Notes under the pieces: model-generated
What the model was told of the DNA's origin: nothing
The model's database searches: none
The model's input: the letters and a program-made list of their open reading frames with translations, nothing else
Position numbers and translations under genes: made by a program
NCBI RefSeq assembly: GCF_002879865.1
Contig: NZ_PNXY01000003.1
Coordinates: forward strand, 62,001 to 126,000
DNA: 64,000 nt
Source of the DNA: Paraburkholderia rhynchosiae
GTDB taxonomy: Bacteria; Pseudomonadota; Gammaproteobacteria; Burkholderiales; Burkholderiaceae
Reading direction: 5' to 3'
Part shown: piece after piece, positions 56,442-64,000 of the stretch
Position numbering within the stretch: the stretch's first letter is position 1
Layout of the letters: every line of letters begins with the position of its first letter

Positions 56442-57128
56442 TCAATCGACAATGGGTAGTGCGCGCACGCGATAGGCGTGGCGCAGCGTGCGGTTCAGGA
56501 CGGGGTCGTGCAATTCGAGTTCGAGCGCGTCGCCGTCGGCCATGCCGACGATGCCGCCTTGCACCGCGAGCGTGCCGCAAAACATGGCCGCGCACGGTTC
56601 AAGCGGGGCGCGCGCGAGCAGATCGGCGGCGGCCAGCAGCGAGGCGACGCTGCCTTGCTGATAGACGCGCCGCTCGCCGTTCGTCACGGCATAGGCGCGC
56701 AATTCCAGCTGGTCCCAGTGAGCGGACACGTCGTCGAAACGCCAGGCGTCACGCGCGATAGGTTTCGGACAGACCTGCTTCGACACGGTCACGCCGTAGG
56801 CCTCGACTTCGCGGTCGGTGTGGTCCGAGCCCACGGTCACGAGCAAGCCTGCATTCGACTGCACAAGCACGCATTCCGCTTCGCCGCTCGACTTCAGGCC
56901 GACTACGTCGATTTGCTCGGCTTGCGTCAGCAGTTCCGCGCCGAGGCGGTAGAAACACGGCGTGGTCGACGGGCGCTTCACGCCCAGCTCGGCCAGTTCG
57001 GCAATGTGATGCTCGATCGCTGCCTGGTCGCGCCCGGCCCAGCCGGCAATGGTCAGACGGTTGACTTCTATGGAAGCGGCGCGCGCGGCGCCCGAACGTT
57101 CTACAACCTGGAAAGACACCTGCTGCAT
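56442..57128 (-). CDS. DUF2848 domain protein
   Basis: 228 residues. It matches the DUF2848 pattern: an N-terminal INRLTIAGWAGRD-like strand, PCFYRLGAELLTQAEQIDVVG, GEAECVLVQ, VGSDHTDREVEAYGV with a conserved HTDRE motif, and AMFCGTLAVQGG. The fold resembles the fumarylacetoacetate hydrolase superfamily. It is probably a hydrolase, but the activity has not been assigned to my knowledge. First gene of the operon with the MFS carrier, regulator and amidase. Confidence 0.85.
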   Translation of the reverse strand: MQQVSFQVVERSGAARAASIEVNRLTIAGWAGRDQAAIEHHIAELAELGVKRPSTTPCFYRLGAELLTQAEQIDVVGLKSSGEAECVLVQSNAGLLVTVGSDHTDREVEAYGVTVSKQVCPKPIARDAWRFDDVSAHWDQLELRAYAVTNGERRVYQQGSVASLLAAADLLARAPLEPCAAMFCGTLAVQGGIVGMADGDALELELHDPVLNRTLRHAYRVRALPIVD

Positions 57129-57155
57129 CAGTCGACTCCGGGAGAAATATGCAGC

Positions 57156-57174
57156 AAATATTATTGTGATATTT
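57156..57174. promoter_or_regulatory. Palindromic site upstream of the DUF2848 operon
   Basis: AAATAT-N7-ATATTT, a perfect 6-bp inverted repeat in an AT-rich spot of an otherwise GC-rich region, 28 bp upstream of the DUF2848 gene and in the gap between it and the divergent antiporter gene. Its position fits an operator for the GntR regulator of the operon, though the sequence is not a textbook GntR half-site. Confidence 0.4.
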
Positions 57175-57304
57175 CACTGGCGTCCAGCGTGTCAAAAATA
57201 TGCGCTTCCATCGAGCCGTCCGGAAAGAGGCGGCGCGCAGGCGGCGTGCGGCGGTTTGCTACACTGCGCTTCTCGTGACATTACTTTTTGTAAGGAAGAC
57301 GCGG

Positions 57305-59062
57305 ATGCACCATGGCATTGGCTTCATTCAGGATCTGGCGGTCGTGATGGCGCTCGCCGGCGTCGTCACCGTGCTGTTCCATCGCCTGAAGCAGCCGGTG
57401 GTGCTCGGCTATATCGCGGCGGGCGTGATCATCGGACCGTACACGCCGCCGTTCCAACTGATCCACGACGAGCAGACGATTCAGACGCTGGGCGAACTCG
57501 GCGTCGTGTTCCTGATGTTCTCGCTCGGTCTCGAATTCAGCCTGCGCAAGCTCTTTAAGGTGGGTGCGACCGCGATCGTCGCGGCGCTCTCGGAAATCGT
57601 GCTGATGTTGTGGCTCGGCTATGAGATCGGCAGCGCGTTTGGCTGGAGCCCGATGGATTCGCTGTTCCTCGGCGCAATACTCGCCATTTCGTCGACGACG
57701 ATCATCGTCAAGGCGTTGTCCGAGTTGGGCCTTAAGCGCGAGAGTTTTGCGCAGCTCGTGTTCGGCATTCTGATCGTCGAAGACATTCTGGCCATCGCGA
57801 TGCTCGTCCTGCTGTCCGGCATTGCGCAGACGGGGCAGTTGAGCGCGGGCGTCGCGGTCGTCACACTCGGCAAGCTGTTGCTGTTCATGACTGTGTCGCT
57901 GGTGGTCGGCATTCTGGTCGTGCCGCGCGCGTTGAATTACGTGGCGCGTGCGCGCAGCGACGAGATGCTGCTCGTCGCCGTGCTCGGCTTCTGCTTCGGC
58001 TTCTGTCTGCTGGTCGTCAAGCTCGATTACAGTATTGCGCTCGGCGCGTTTCTGATCGGCGCGATCATGGCGGAGTCGCGCCATCTGCATCGAATCGAGC
58101 ATCTGATCGCGCCGCTGCGCGACGCTTTTTCGGCGATCTTCTTCGTGACCATTGGCCTGATGCTGAACCCCGCGGTGCTCGTCGATTACGCGTGGCCGAT
58201 TGCGGTGATCACGGTCGCGGTGATCGCCGGCAAGATCGTTTCGTGCGGGCTCGGCACTTTTCTCGCGGGCAAGGACGGCCGCACCGCAATGCGCGTCGGC
58301 ATGACGGTCTCGCAGATCGGCGAGTTCTCGTTCATCATCGCGTCGCTCGGTTTGACGCTCAAGGTGACGAGCGCCTTTCTCTATCCGATTGCGGTCGCGG
58401 TGTCGGCGCTGACGACGCTCTTCACGCCGTATCTGATCCGCGCCGCCGATCCGCTGACGCGACGCGTCGCCGGTGCCATGCCGCGCACGCTCGTCAACGT
58501 ATTCGGCATGTATAGCCAGTGGCTCGGCAGCCTCAGCACAGGCACCGGCGAGCCGACGCTTTTCAGCATGACACGGCGGATCATTCTGCAAATTGCGGTG
58601 AATCTGGCGCTGGTCGCGGCGATCTTTCTCATCGTGTCGTACGGCGCGCCTTATATCAGTATGCTGCTCACGCATTGGGTCAGTTCAGAGCCGATGCAGC
58701 GCGTGGTGCTATGGAGCGTCGCGTTGATCGTGTCGATGCCCTTTCTGGTGGCGGTTTATCGCAAGACCAAATCTCTCGCGCTGCTGCTCGCCGAGGTCAG
58801 CGTGCAGCCGGCGACAGCGGGGCGCTTCACGAGCGCGCTGCGTTACGCGATCTCCGATCTCGTGCCGGTGGTCTGCATGGTCGGCGTGTTCCTGCTGGTC
58901 GCGGCGCTCTCGAGCGGCATCCTGCCGCCGGCCGGGCTGCTTGCCGCCGTGCTCATCTGCGCGGCGCTGCTGCTCGCGCTCGTATGGCGCTGGTGCGTGA
59001 AAATTCACGCGGCAATGCAGATCGCGCTGCGCGAAACTTTCGACGAACAGCCGGATCCTTAA
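57305..59062 (+). CDS. CPA2 family cation:proton antiporter (KefB-like)
   Basis: 585 residues from the ATG at 57305; a 35-codon extension upstream is unconserved. The antiporter core has QPVVLGYIAAGVIIGPYTPP, VVFLMFSLGLEFSLRKL, LFLGAILAISSTTIIVKALSELG, VEDILAIAMLV and QIGEFSFIIASLG, all typical of the CPA2 group, including the Glu-Asp pair of the ion site. Unlike KefB/KefC there is no TrkA-N domain; the C-terminus after 430 is further hydrophobic helices. Likely K+ or Na+ exchange for H+. Confidence 0.9.
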   Translation: MHHGIGFIQDLAVVMALAGVVTVLFHRLKQPVVLGYIAAGVIIGPYTPPFQLIHDEQTIQTLGELGVVFLMFSLGLEFSLRKLFKVGATAIVAALSEIVLMLWLGYEIGSAFGWSPMDSLFLGAILAISSTTIIVKALSELGLKRESFAQLVFGILIVEDILAIAMLVLLSGIAQTGQLSAGVAVVTLGKLLLFMTVSLVVGILVVPRALNYVARARSDEMLLVAVLGFCFGFCLLVVKLDYSIALGAFLIGAIMAESRHLHRIEHLIAPLRDAFSAIFFVTIGLMLNPAVLVDYAWPIAVITVAVIAGKIVSCGLGTFLAGKDGRTAMRVGMTVSQIGEFSFIIASLGLTLKVTSAFLYPIAVAVSALTTLFTPYLIRAADPLTRRVAGAMPRTLVNVFGMYSQWLGSLSTGTGEPTLFSMTRRIILQIAVNLALVAAIFLIVSYGAPYISMLLTHWVSSEPMQRVVLWSVALIVSMPFLVAVYRKTKSLALLLAEVSVQPATAGRFTSALRYAISDLVPVVCMVGVFLLVAALSSGILPPAGLLAAVLICAALLLALVWRWCVKIHAAMQIALRETFDEQPDP

Positions 59063-59190
59063 GTCAGACGGGACTGCGCCGGACGGCCGGACAATGTGAG
59101 CAATTGTGTGCACGTTTGCCGGGCCCGGCACGCTGGCGGATAATCAGGGCATATTCATTCGTTCGCGTGAAAGGCGCCTGTCCAACAGTC

Positions 59191-60717
59191 ATGAGCGAAA
59201 ACAAACCTGAAAACGCCGGCCAACCCGGCAGTCCAACGCCGCCTTCGGCATCGCCGGCAACGTCCCCAACGTCCGGCAATGCCCCGGTTGAACCGGCGGC
59301 TGCGTTACCTCTCTCACATGAAGATGCCGTTCAGTCGCCCGTCAAGGACCCGCTGACTTCAGCCGCTGCGTCGTCTGGGTCGACGTCTGCCTCGCCTGTG
59401 CCTTCGGAATCCGTCTCGGCATCGGTCTCGGCGCCGTCCGGTTCTTTAGAGGCGGCCGCGAGATCGTCGACTGACGCTCCTGCGAGCGCGTCCACGGTCA
59501 CGCCCGCCGATAAGCGTACGGCGCAGCAACGCGACGCCGCGCAAGCGCGCAGTTCGGCTGCGGCCTCGACCGCGAAGCAGGAGGCGGCGGTTCATGAACG
59601 CGACGCCCGGACCGCCGGCACGCGTGAAACACCGTCCGCGCCGCCCCATACCGCGACGCCGCTGACCAGCGAACCGCTCGCGGGCGAACTGATCACCTCG
59701 ACCGACGACGCCGTCGCTGCGGAGGAAGCCGCGGCATCCACCGCGCGTCCCGCGGGCTCGCCACCGCCCGGTTTCGGCGCGGCACCCGACTTCAGCGCGG
59801 CGAACCCGCCGCCGCCCAACGCGTTGCCGCCGTCGCCGCCACGCTATCTGAAGCAGACGGATTCCGCCTGGTCGGTGTTCGGCCGCATCATCGCGGCGCG
59901 TGCGCGTCAACTGTTCGATCGCGCGGGTCAGCGGATCACGCAGCGCACGCTGCGCATCGGTGTATCGGCGCGAATCTTTCACCCGGAGCCGGGCGCCAAA
60001 GGGCTGCGTGGCAAAACGCTGCAATACCTGGAGGAATCGATTGCGCACTGGGTGATGTCGCGCGACGTGCTCGTGTTCATGATTCCGACGGTCGGTCATC
60101 AGGGCATGCTGCATCCGAGCAATATCCGCTTGCGCGACTATGCGAAGCATCTCGATGGCCTGCTGCTGCAAGGCGGCGCGGACGTGTCGCCGCAGTCGTA
60201 TGCGGAAGCGGCGACCCGTCCCGAATGGCCGGGCGACCGGGTGCGCGACATGTACGAGCTGGAACTGCTGCATGAATTCGTCGAGTCGGGCAAGCCGGTG
60301 CTCGGCGTGTGCCGCGGATGCCAGCTCATCAATGTGGCGTTCGGCGGCACCTTGTATCAGGACATCGCCACCGATGTGCCGACCGCGGGCGCGCACGTCA
60401 ACGAAGATTACGACCAGCATCGGCACGCCATCCATTTCCCGGACGGCTCGACACTGGCCAACATGTTCCCCAGCCGGCGGGATGCGATCGTCAACTCGAT
60501 TCACCATCAGGCGGTTAAGACGCTCGGCCGCGATCTGAATATCGAGGCGGTGTCGGCGTCGGACGGCATCATCGAAGCCGTCCGCTACCGGCGTGCGCCT
60601 TTCGTAATGGGCGTACAGTGGCATCCGGAATTTCATCGCGCGGGCGGGCCGGAATTGCTTGATTGCACGCCGTTGCTCGATACGTTCTTGCGAGTGGCGC
60701 GCGAGACGCGCTTTTAG
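59191..60717 (+). CDS. PuuD-like class I glutamine amidotransferase with a long low-complexity N-terminus
   Basis: 508 residues. Residues 1 to about 215 are almost entirely Ala, Ser, Pro, Thr and Gly with no predicted fold. The C26 peptidase domain starts near 250 (RIGVSARIFHPE). It has LDGLLLQGGADVSPQSY, the nucleophile elbow LGVCRGCQLINVAFGGTLYQD (Cys 374), and GVQWHPEFH with the catalytic His. This family hydrolyses gamma-glutamyl-GABA and similar compounds. Family members usually have about 250 residues, so the extension doubles the protein. Confidence 0.87.
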   Translation: MSENKPENAGQPGSPTPPSASPATSPTSGNAPVEPAAALPLSHEDAVQSPVKDPLTSAAASSGSTSASPVPSESVSASVSAPSGSLEAAARSSTDAPASASTVTPADKRTAQQRDAAQARSSAAASTAKQEAAVHERDARTAGTRETPSAPPHTATPLTSEPLAGELITSTDDAVAAEEAAASTARPAGSPPPGFGAAPDFSAANPPPPNALPPSPPRYLKQTDSAWSVFGRIIAARARQLFDRAGQRITQRTLRIGVSARIFHPEPGAKGLRGKTLQYLEESIAHWVMSRDVLVFMIPTVGHQGMLHPSNIRLRDYAKHLDGLLLQGGADVSPQSYAEAATRPEWPGDRVRDMYELELLHEFVESGKPVLGVCRGCQLINVAFGGTLYQDIATDVPTAGAHVNEDYDQHRHAIHFPDGSTLANMFPSRRDAIVNSIHHQAVKTLGRDLNIEAVSASDGIIEAVRYRRAPFVMGVQWHPEFHRAGGPELLDCTPLLDTFLRVARETRF

Positions 60718-61070
60718 TGCGGTGACTGCGGTCTGGGTTCGCGAGTCGACGGCGCGGCTCCTGCGCTGAAGCTCGATTTCTTTCGAGGCGCCGCTGTGCA
60801 GGTGGCGCCTCCTTTCTTTTGTGCTTCAGCTCTCTGTCATGGGTTGTTGGGTTGCAGACCGGCGTCGGCCCGATTCACTACCGATTCACCGCATTTCCGC
60901 CTTGTCCTCCAGTCTTTTATTTTGCGATGGGCGGGCGTCTCGGGTAATTCGCATAACGTAGTTTTATCTCAATTTAAAGTCCGTCGGTGCGACGCTTGAA
61001 TGCTTCGCTTCAACGCTAATCCGCGCGATAATCCAAGGCTGTTTTCCGGATCCGCATGGAGCATGCACGT
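60718..61070. other. Spacer with terminator, otherwise empty
   Basis: About 350 bp between the amidotransferase gene and the DUF2968 gene. It contains the terminator at 60786-60810 and an AT-richer stretch (60910-60990) that probably holds the promoter of the next gene. No gene seen. Confidence 0.55.
60786..60810 (+). terminator. Terminator after the PuuD-like gene
   Basis: Stem AGGCGCC/GGCGCCT around an 11-base loop, followed by CCTTTCTTTTG. Confidence 0.7.
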
Positions 61071-61805
61071 ATGAAGTACCCCTTAATTGTACGGCGCGCC
61101 GTGCTGGTCGCGACTTCGTGTGCGCTATTGCAGCATGCCGGGTTTGTGCTGGCTGCACAAAGCGACGAGGCAGCGCCGATGGTCGGCACCCGGCCGGCTA
61201 TGAACAGCTTGACGCCGCAGCCTGTCGTCGCCGCGCTGCGCGATGCGGCGTCGGGCTCGTCAGTTTCGTCGGGTTCGTCGGCCCCTGCGGGCGAAGCGCA
61301 AGGCAACGTGGCCGAGTTGATGCAAATGATTCAGGACACGAAGCTGAGCGAACTGCGCACCACGTACAACGGCAGTTACGGCGCAAGTCTGTTCTTCTAT
61401 CCGCGCGAGATGACGTACTACGTCGCGCTATTTCAGGACAAGCATTTCTGGCGGGTGATCAAGTCGGCGGATGCTAGCCGGGCTGAAGCGATCTACGCGG
61501 GCTTCGTGCAGCAAACCGCGCAACTGGCTGAGGTCGAGATTCATCGAACGCAGTTACAGGCGCAGAAGGCGTACATCGAAGACGTTATTGCGTTGTCCGA
61601 AGATCGTGCGAAGCGCTTGCAAGCCGACCTCGAAGTCGCGCGTATGCAGCAGGCGAAGGTCAACGACTATCAGCGGCAAACGCACAGCGAAGCGGCCGCG
61701 TTGCGCGAGGAGAAGGAGCGGGCACAGGCGCAATTGCGGCAGGTGCAGGGTGAGGTGATTCAGTTGCAACGGCAGGCGGAAATGGGCTTGCCGGGCCAGA
61801 AGTGA
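61071..61805 (+). CDS. DUF2968 domain secreted protein
   Basis: 244 residues from the ATG at 61071, with GGAG 9 bases upstream; ATG at 61056 is possible. A signal peptide ends near LAAQSDEA. The DUF2968 region has LMQMIQDTKLSELRTTYNGSYGASLFFYPREMTYYVALFQD. The C-terminal 90 residues form a long charged coiled coil rich in Gln, Glu, Ala and Arg. A periplasmic or surface-bound role is likely; the function is unknown. Confidence 0.87.
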   Translation: MKYPLIVRRAVLVATSCALLQHAGFVLAAQSDEAAPMVGTRPAMNSLTPQPVVAALRDAASGSSVSSGSSAPAGEAQGNVAELMQMIQDTKLSELRTTYNGSYGASLFFYPREMTYYVALFQDKHFWRVIKSADASRAEAIYAGFVQQTAQLAEVEIHRTQLQAQKAYIEDVIALSEDRAKRLQADLEVARMQQAKVNDYQRQTHSEAAALREEKERAQAQLRQVQGEVIQLQRQAEMGLPGQK

Positions 61806-61823
61806 AAGTGCTTTGGGATGTTG

Positions 61824-61847
61824 AGCCCGGCCGGTTGTGGCCGGGCT
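61824..61847 (+). terminator. Terminator after the DUF2968 gene
   Basis: A 9-bp stem AGCCCGGCC/GGCCGGGCT with a 6-base loop followed by TTTTTGTG. Confidence 0.88.
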
Positions 61848-61949
61848 TTTTGTGTCGCTTGTTGGCGATGCGGTGCGATGGCGGGCGCGGTTTGCGCGTT
61901 TAGTTGGCGCCGTGGTTCGTGGTCACGATTGACGCCGCCATTTGCACGG

Positions 61950-63290
61950 CTATCTGGCGAACTGATCTGGGACTTCGGTCACGCGGCGATGGACTAACCG
62001 ATTCATCCACTGCGGCCCGTTGTTCGCCGATGAATTCGCCGATGAATTCGCCGACGAGTTCGCCGACGAGTTCGCCGACGAGTTCGCCGATGAAGCCGGC
62101 TGAGTTTGCCGCGCCGTATCAGGGCGGCGAGTGCTCGCGATTACGTCGACAGATGCGTAATCATCGATGCCGAGCTGCGACGGCGCGAACGGCGAGTACG
62201 AGCCCGCAGTCGACGGCTTTATGAATGTCTGCGGCGCGCGGCTCGGAGTTGCGATGGGCGGCGCGTCGTCGGCTGCGTATAACCGGTGGTTTCTGGCAGC
62301 AGCTTTTGCAAGATTGCGTTGGAGAGTCCGCTGATGGTCGTCGGTTTTTGCCACAAGCGGTTTGCGCGCGCGGACGAGCGAGCGGGCTCTTGACGGGCGG
62401 AGTTGAGTGATGCTCGTTGCCTGTGCCGGCGCCGCAATGCGAGCTGAAGACGAAGCAGGATTTGAAACCGGAGCTGAAAGCCGACCCGAAGCTAACGCGT
62501 TGGCGCCCCGCGGCGCGGATGCTGCACTGACCTCCTGCAGGCTTGCGGCATCGCCGATCGTTTTCGAACTGCCAATGGCATCGCGTAACCGATCCTGCAC
62601 GACGGTCCCTTCGCGCTTGGCAACTGCAACGTCGGCGGATTTCATGTCGGTGCCCGGATGCCGGGCACCGGCACCGAACGTCATCCACGCGAGCAGTGCA
62701 GCGCTGCCCACTGCACAGGCGCCGCCCGCGAGCCCGTACCACGGCACAACAGATGCGCGACGCGGCGCTTTGGACGGAGGGACCTTCATTGGGGCAAAAG
62801 CTCCCGGCAAAGCAGAAGCTCCCGGCAACGGAAAAGCGTTAGGCAAAGCAGAAGCACCGGGCATCGCAGAAGCTTGCGCCAAAGCGGAGGCTTGGGCCAA
62901 AGCCGGATCTCCGGCCAAAACGGAAGTCTCCGACAAGCCCCGATCCCTCGAAGCCGCACCGCTCGCAAACCCAAATGCCTCCGTCGCCCGCTCGCCGCCC
63001 GTCCCCCTCGTCGCCGCTCCGATTGCCGAACGAGTACCAACCGTAGCCGCCGTTACACCGACATGCCGTGAGTCGGGAGCCACCCATCGACAGAACGAGC
63101 GGATAGGCTGGTCGCTGAGACTGAACGTTTTCAGCGCCGCTCCATAAAGCCCGTGCAGACCCTTTTCAAAGCAGTGGGTCGGCGCAAGCAGCTTCCATCC
63201 GCGGCCGAAGGGTGCCGGCATATCATTGAACGGGCGCAAGCGCGGCAACGCCATCGCGCCTTCGATCACGGTTAAAGGGGGAGTGGACAT
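61950..63290 (-). CDS. Repeat-rich single-pass membrane protein of unknown function
   Basis: 446 residues from the ATG at 63290, which has GGAAGAG upstream. The order is: an N-terminal globular-looking part to about residue 125 (with HCFEKGLHGLYGAALK), an Ala/Pro hexapeptide repeat at about 129-167, one transmembrane helix at about 185-207, and a Ser/Ala/Arg-rich tail with five SSAN repeats near the end, then NGPQWMNRLVHRRVTEVP. The opposite-strand frame is shorter and lacks a ribosome binding site. I do not recognise the family. Adjacent to a GNAT gene on the same strand. Confidence 0.68.
   Translation of the reverse strand: MSTPPLTVIEGAMALPRLRPFNDMPAPFGRGWKLLAPTHCFEKGLHGLYGAALKTFSLSDQPIRSFCRWVAPDSRHVGVTAATVGTRSAIGAATRGTGGERATEAFGFASGAASRDRGLSETSVLAGDPALAQASALAQASAMPGASALPNAFPLPGASALPGAFAPMKVPPSKAPRRASVVPWYGLAGGACAVGSAALLAWMTFGAGARHPGTDMKSADVAVAKREGTVVQDRLRDAIGSSKTIGDAASLQEVSAASAPRGANALASGRLSAPVSNPASSSARIAAPAQATSITQLRPSRARSLVRARKPLVAKTDDHQRTLQRNLAKAAARNHRLYAADDAPPIATPSRAPQTFIKPSTAGSYSPFAPSQLGIDDYASVDVIASTRRPDTARQTQPASSANSSANSSANSSANSSANSSANNGPQWMNRLVHRRVTEVPDQFAR
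62023..62094. repeat. 12-bp tandem repeat (SSAN codons)
   Basis: Six head-to-tail units of 12 bp, two variants (TTCGCCGATGAA and TTCGCCGACGAG), inside the repeat-rich membrane protein gene. Because the unit is four codons long, changes in copy number would keep the frame and alter the length of the SSAN tract. Confidence 0.92.
62790..62906. repeat. 18-bp periodic repeat (Ala/Pro hexapeptides)
   Basis: About six imperfect units of 18 bp encoding hexapeptides such as ALAQAS, AMPGAS, ALPNAF and ALPGAF. It precedes the transmembrane segment of the same gene and is probably a flexible spacer. Confidence 0.8.
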
Positions 63291-63553
63291 CGGTCTCTTC
63301 CAGCGGCTCTGCGAGGGGGCGGCAACGGGCATCCCGTGGGTCGATGGGACGAAGGCCTCGGAGCAGTACTCGCGAAACGCCTCACGCGCGCACCACACAA
63401 GCGCACGGCGCGCGTCTGGCGCATGAGCGCCTTACTGAGAGAGCCTTCATCGGAAAGAGAAGATGATGCGCGGAAGCAAACGATGTAGCACTCGGACAAT
63501 TCGCAAAATGACGGCCGATTGATTCTCCTGGATCGCGGCATCCAGGACATAGA

Positions 63554-64000
63554 TCAAACGCTCGACCGGTCCAATCGATAAACATAGCGCAACGCAGTAA
63601 TATCCGCGCCGCCCATCTGATCCGGTTCGGCGCCCACAAACTGCCAGCCTTGCCGTTCGTAGAAGCCAATCGCCGGCACATTGCCTTCGAGCACGTACAA
63701 ATATAACTGCGCCTCGCCTTGCGCGCGTGCCCAGTCTTCGGCGGCGCGCATCAGCAGTTTGCCGACGCCCATGCCCTGATACGCCGGCAATGCATGCAGG
63801 TTGTCGAGCAGCACGCCCCATGCGGACTCCGGCTGACGTTCAACGCAGACGAAGCCGATCGGCTCCCCGTCGAGCTCGGCAATCAGCACCATGCGGCGCT
63901 CGCCGCCCGGTGCGCTCATGCGCGCCGCCCAATAGGCGGCGCGTTCCAGCGTGACTTCGCCGTCCAGAAATGCGTCCGGCAGCAGGCCGCGATAAGTGGC
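63554..64000 (-). CDS. GNAT family N-acetyltransferase (N-terminus beyond the window)
   Basis: 149 codons inside the window; the frame continues past the right edge (TYRGLLPDAFLDG at its start), so the ATG at 63919 is internal. The acetyl-CoA site is LPAYQGMGVGKLLMRAAEDWAR (Q-x-x-G-x-G). LYVLEGNVPAIGFYERQGWQFVG is the usual C-terminal strand and helix. Substrate unknown. Confidence 0.88.
   Translation of the reverse strand, partial: ATYRGLLPDAFLDGEVTLERAAYWAARMSAPGGERRMVLIAELDGEPIGFVCVERQPESAWGVLLDNLHALPAYQGMGVGKLLMRAAEDWARAQGEAQLYLYVLEGNVPAIGFYERQGWQFVGAEPDQMGGADITALRYVYRLDRSSV

Noticed and set aside
62407..63147. Plus-strand frame of 246 codons with a lipoprotein-like start
   Set aside because: It lies wholly inside the longer minus-strand gene, which has the better start, transmembrane segment and repeat structure.

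Overview
The window looks like a chromosomal segment of a Burkholderia sensu lato species, most likely Paraburkholderia. The grounds are high-GC coding DNA with strong third-position G/C bias, an OmpC/Gbp-type porin, the order rph-yicC-gmk-rpoZ-spoT, HemW/RdgB/RNase PH packed together, and purine catabolism genes ordered xdhA-xdhB-xdhC-deaminase-guaD. It is mostly stable chromosomal backbone. I saw no insertion sequence, integrase, CRISPR array or rRNA operon.

Layout. 1-7.4 kb: a clipped gene, a Bcr/CflA-type drug exporter, RidA, tRNA-Ser(TGA), the overlapping rph-rdgB-hemW operon (minus strand), then yicC-gmk-rpoZ (plus strand). 7.5-16.7 kb: spoT behind a 12-bp tandem repeat, a NinX-like protein, two identical tRNA-Arg(ACG) units, greB, a porin, a candidate small RNA, a broken cold-shock gene, a DnaQ/GIY-YIG nuclease fusion and a secreted chorismate mutase. 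16.5-24.4 kb: tiny hypothetical genes, tRNA-Thr(CGT), fbp, a HigA antitoxin remnant, pepN, a DUF4136 lipoprotein and a GDT1/UPF0016 manganese-exporter gene behind a yybP-ykoY manganese riboswitch.

24.4-43.8 kb is the most distinctive block: a tightly packed, mostly translationally coupled aryl polyene (APE) pigment cluster. It has a chain-length-factor-like ketosynthase, two acyltransferases (one fused to a family 2 glycosyltransferase), two acyl carrier proteins, an AMP-ligase fused to a hotdog dehydratase, a MIO-type ammonia-lyase, a thioesterase, a LolA-like carrier, an MMPL/RND exporter, three more ketosynthases, a second dehydratase, a ketoreductase and two small secreted paralogues. A methyltransferase and a halogenase-like flavoprotein are divergently transcribed beside it. 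The inferred logic is: aryl starter made by the lyase, activated and loaded on the carrier proteins, elongated by ketosynthase/ketoreductase/dehydratase cycles, attached to a lipid by the acyltransferases and moved to the outer membrane by the MMPL/LolA pair.

43.8-51.6 kb is a purine-degradation block (xanthine dehydrogenase XdhA/XdhB with its accessory protein XdhC, an adenine/adenosine deaminase and guanine deaminase). 52-57 kb holds dsbB and a probable catabolic operon (DUF2848 protein, MFS carrier, GntR regulator, amidase). 57-64 kb holds a CPA2 antiporter, a PuuD-like amidotransferase with a very long low-complexity N-terminus, a DUF2968 protein, a repeat-rich single-pass membrane protein and a clipped GNAT acetyltransferase.
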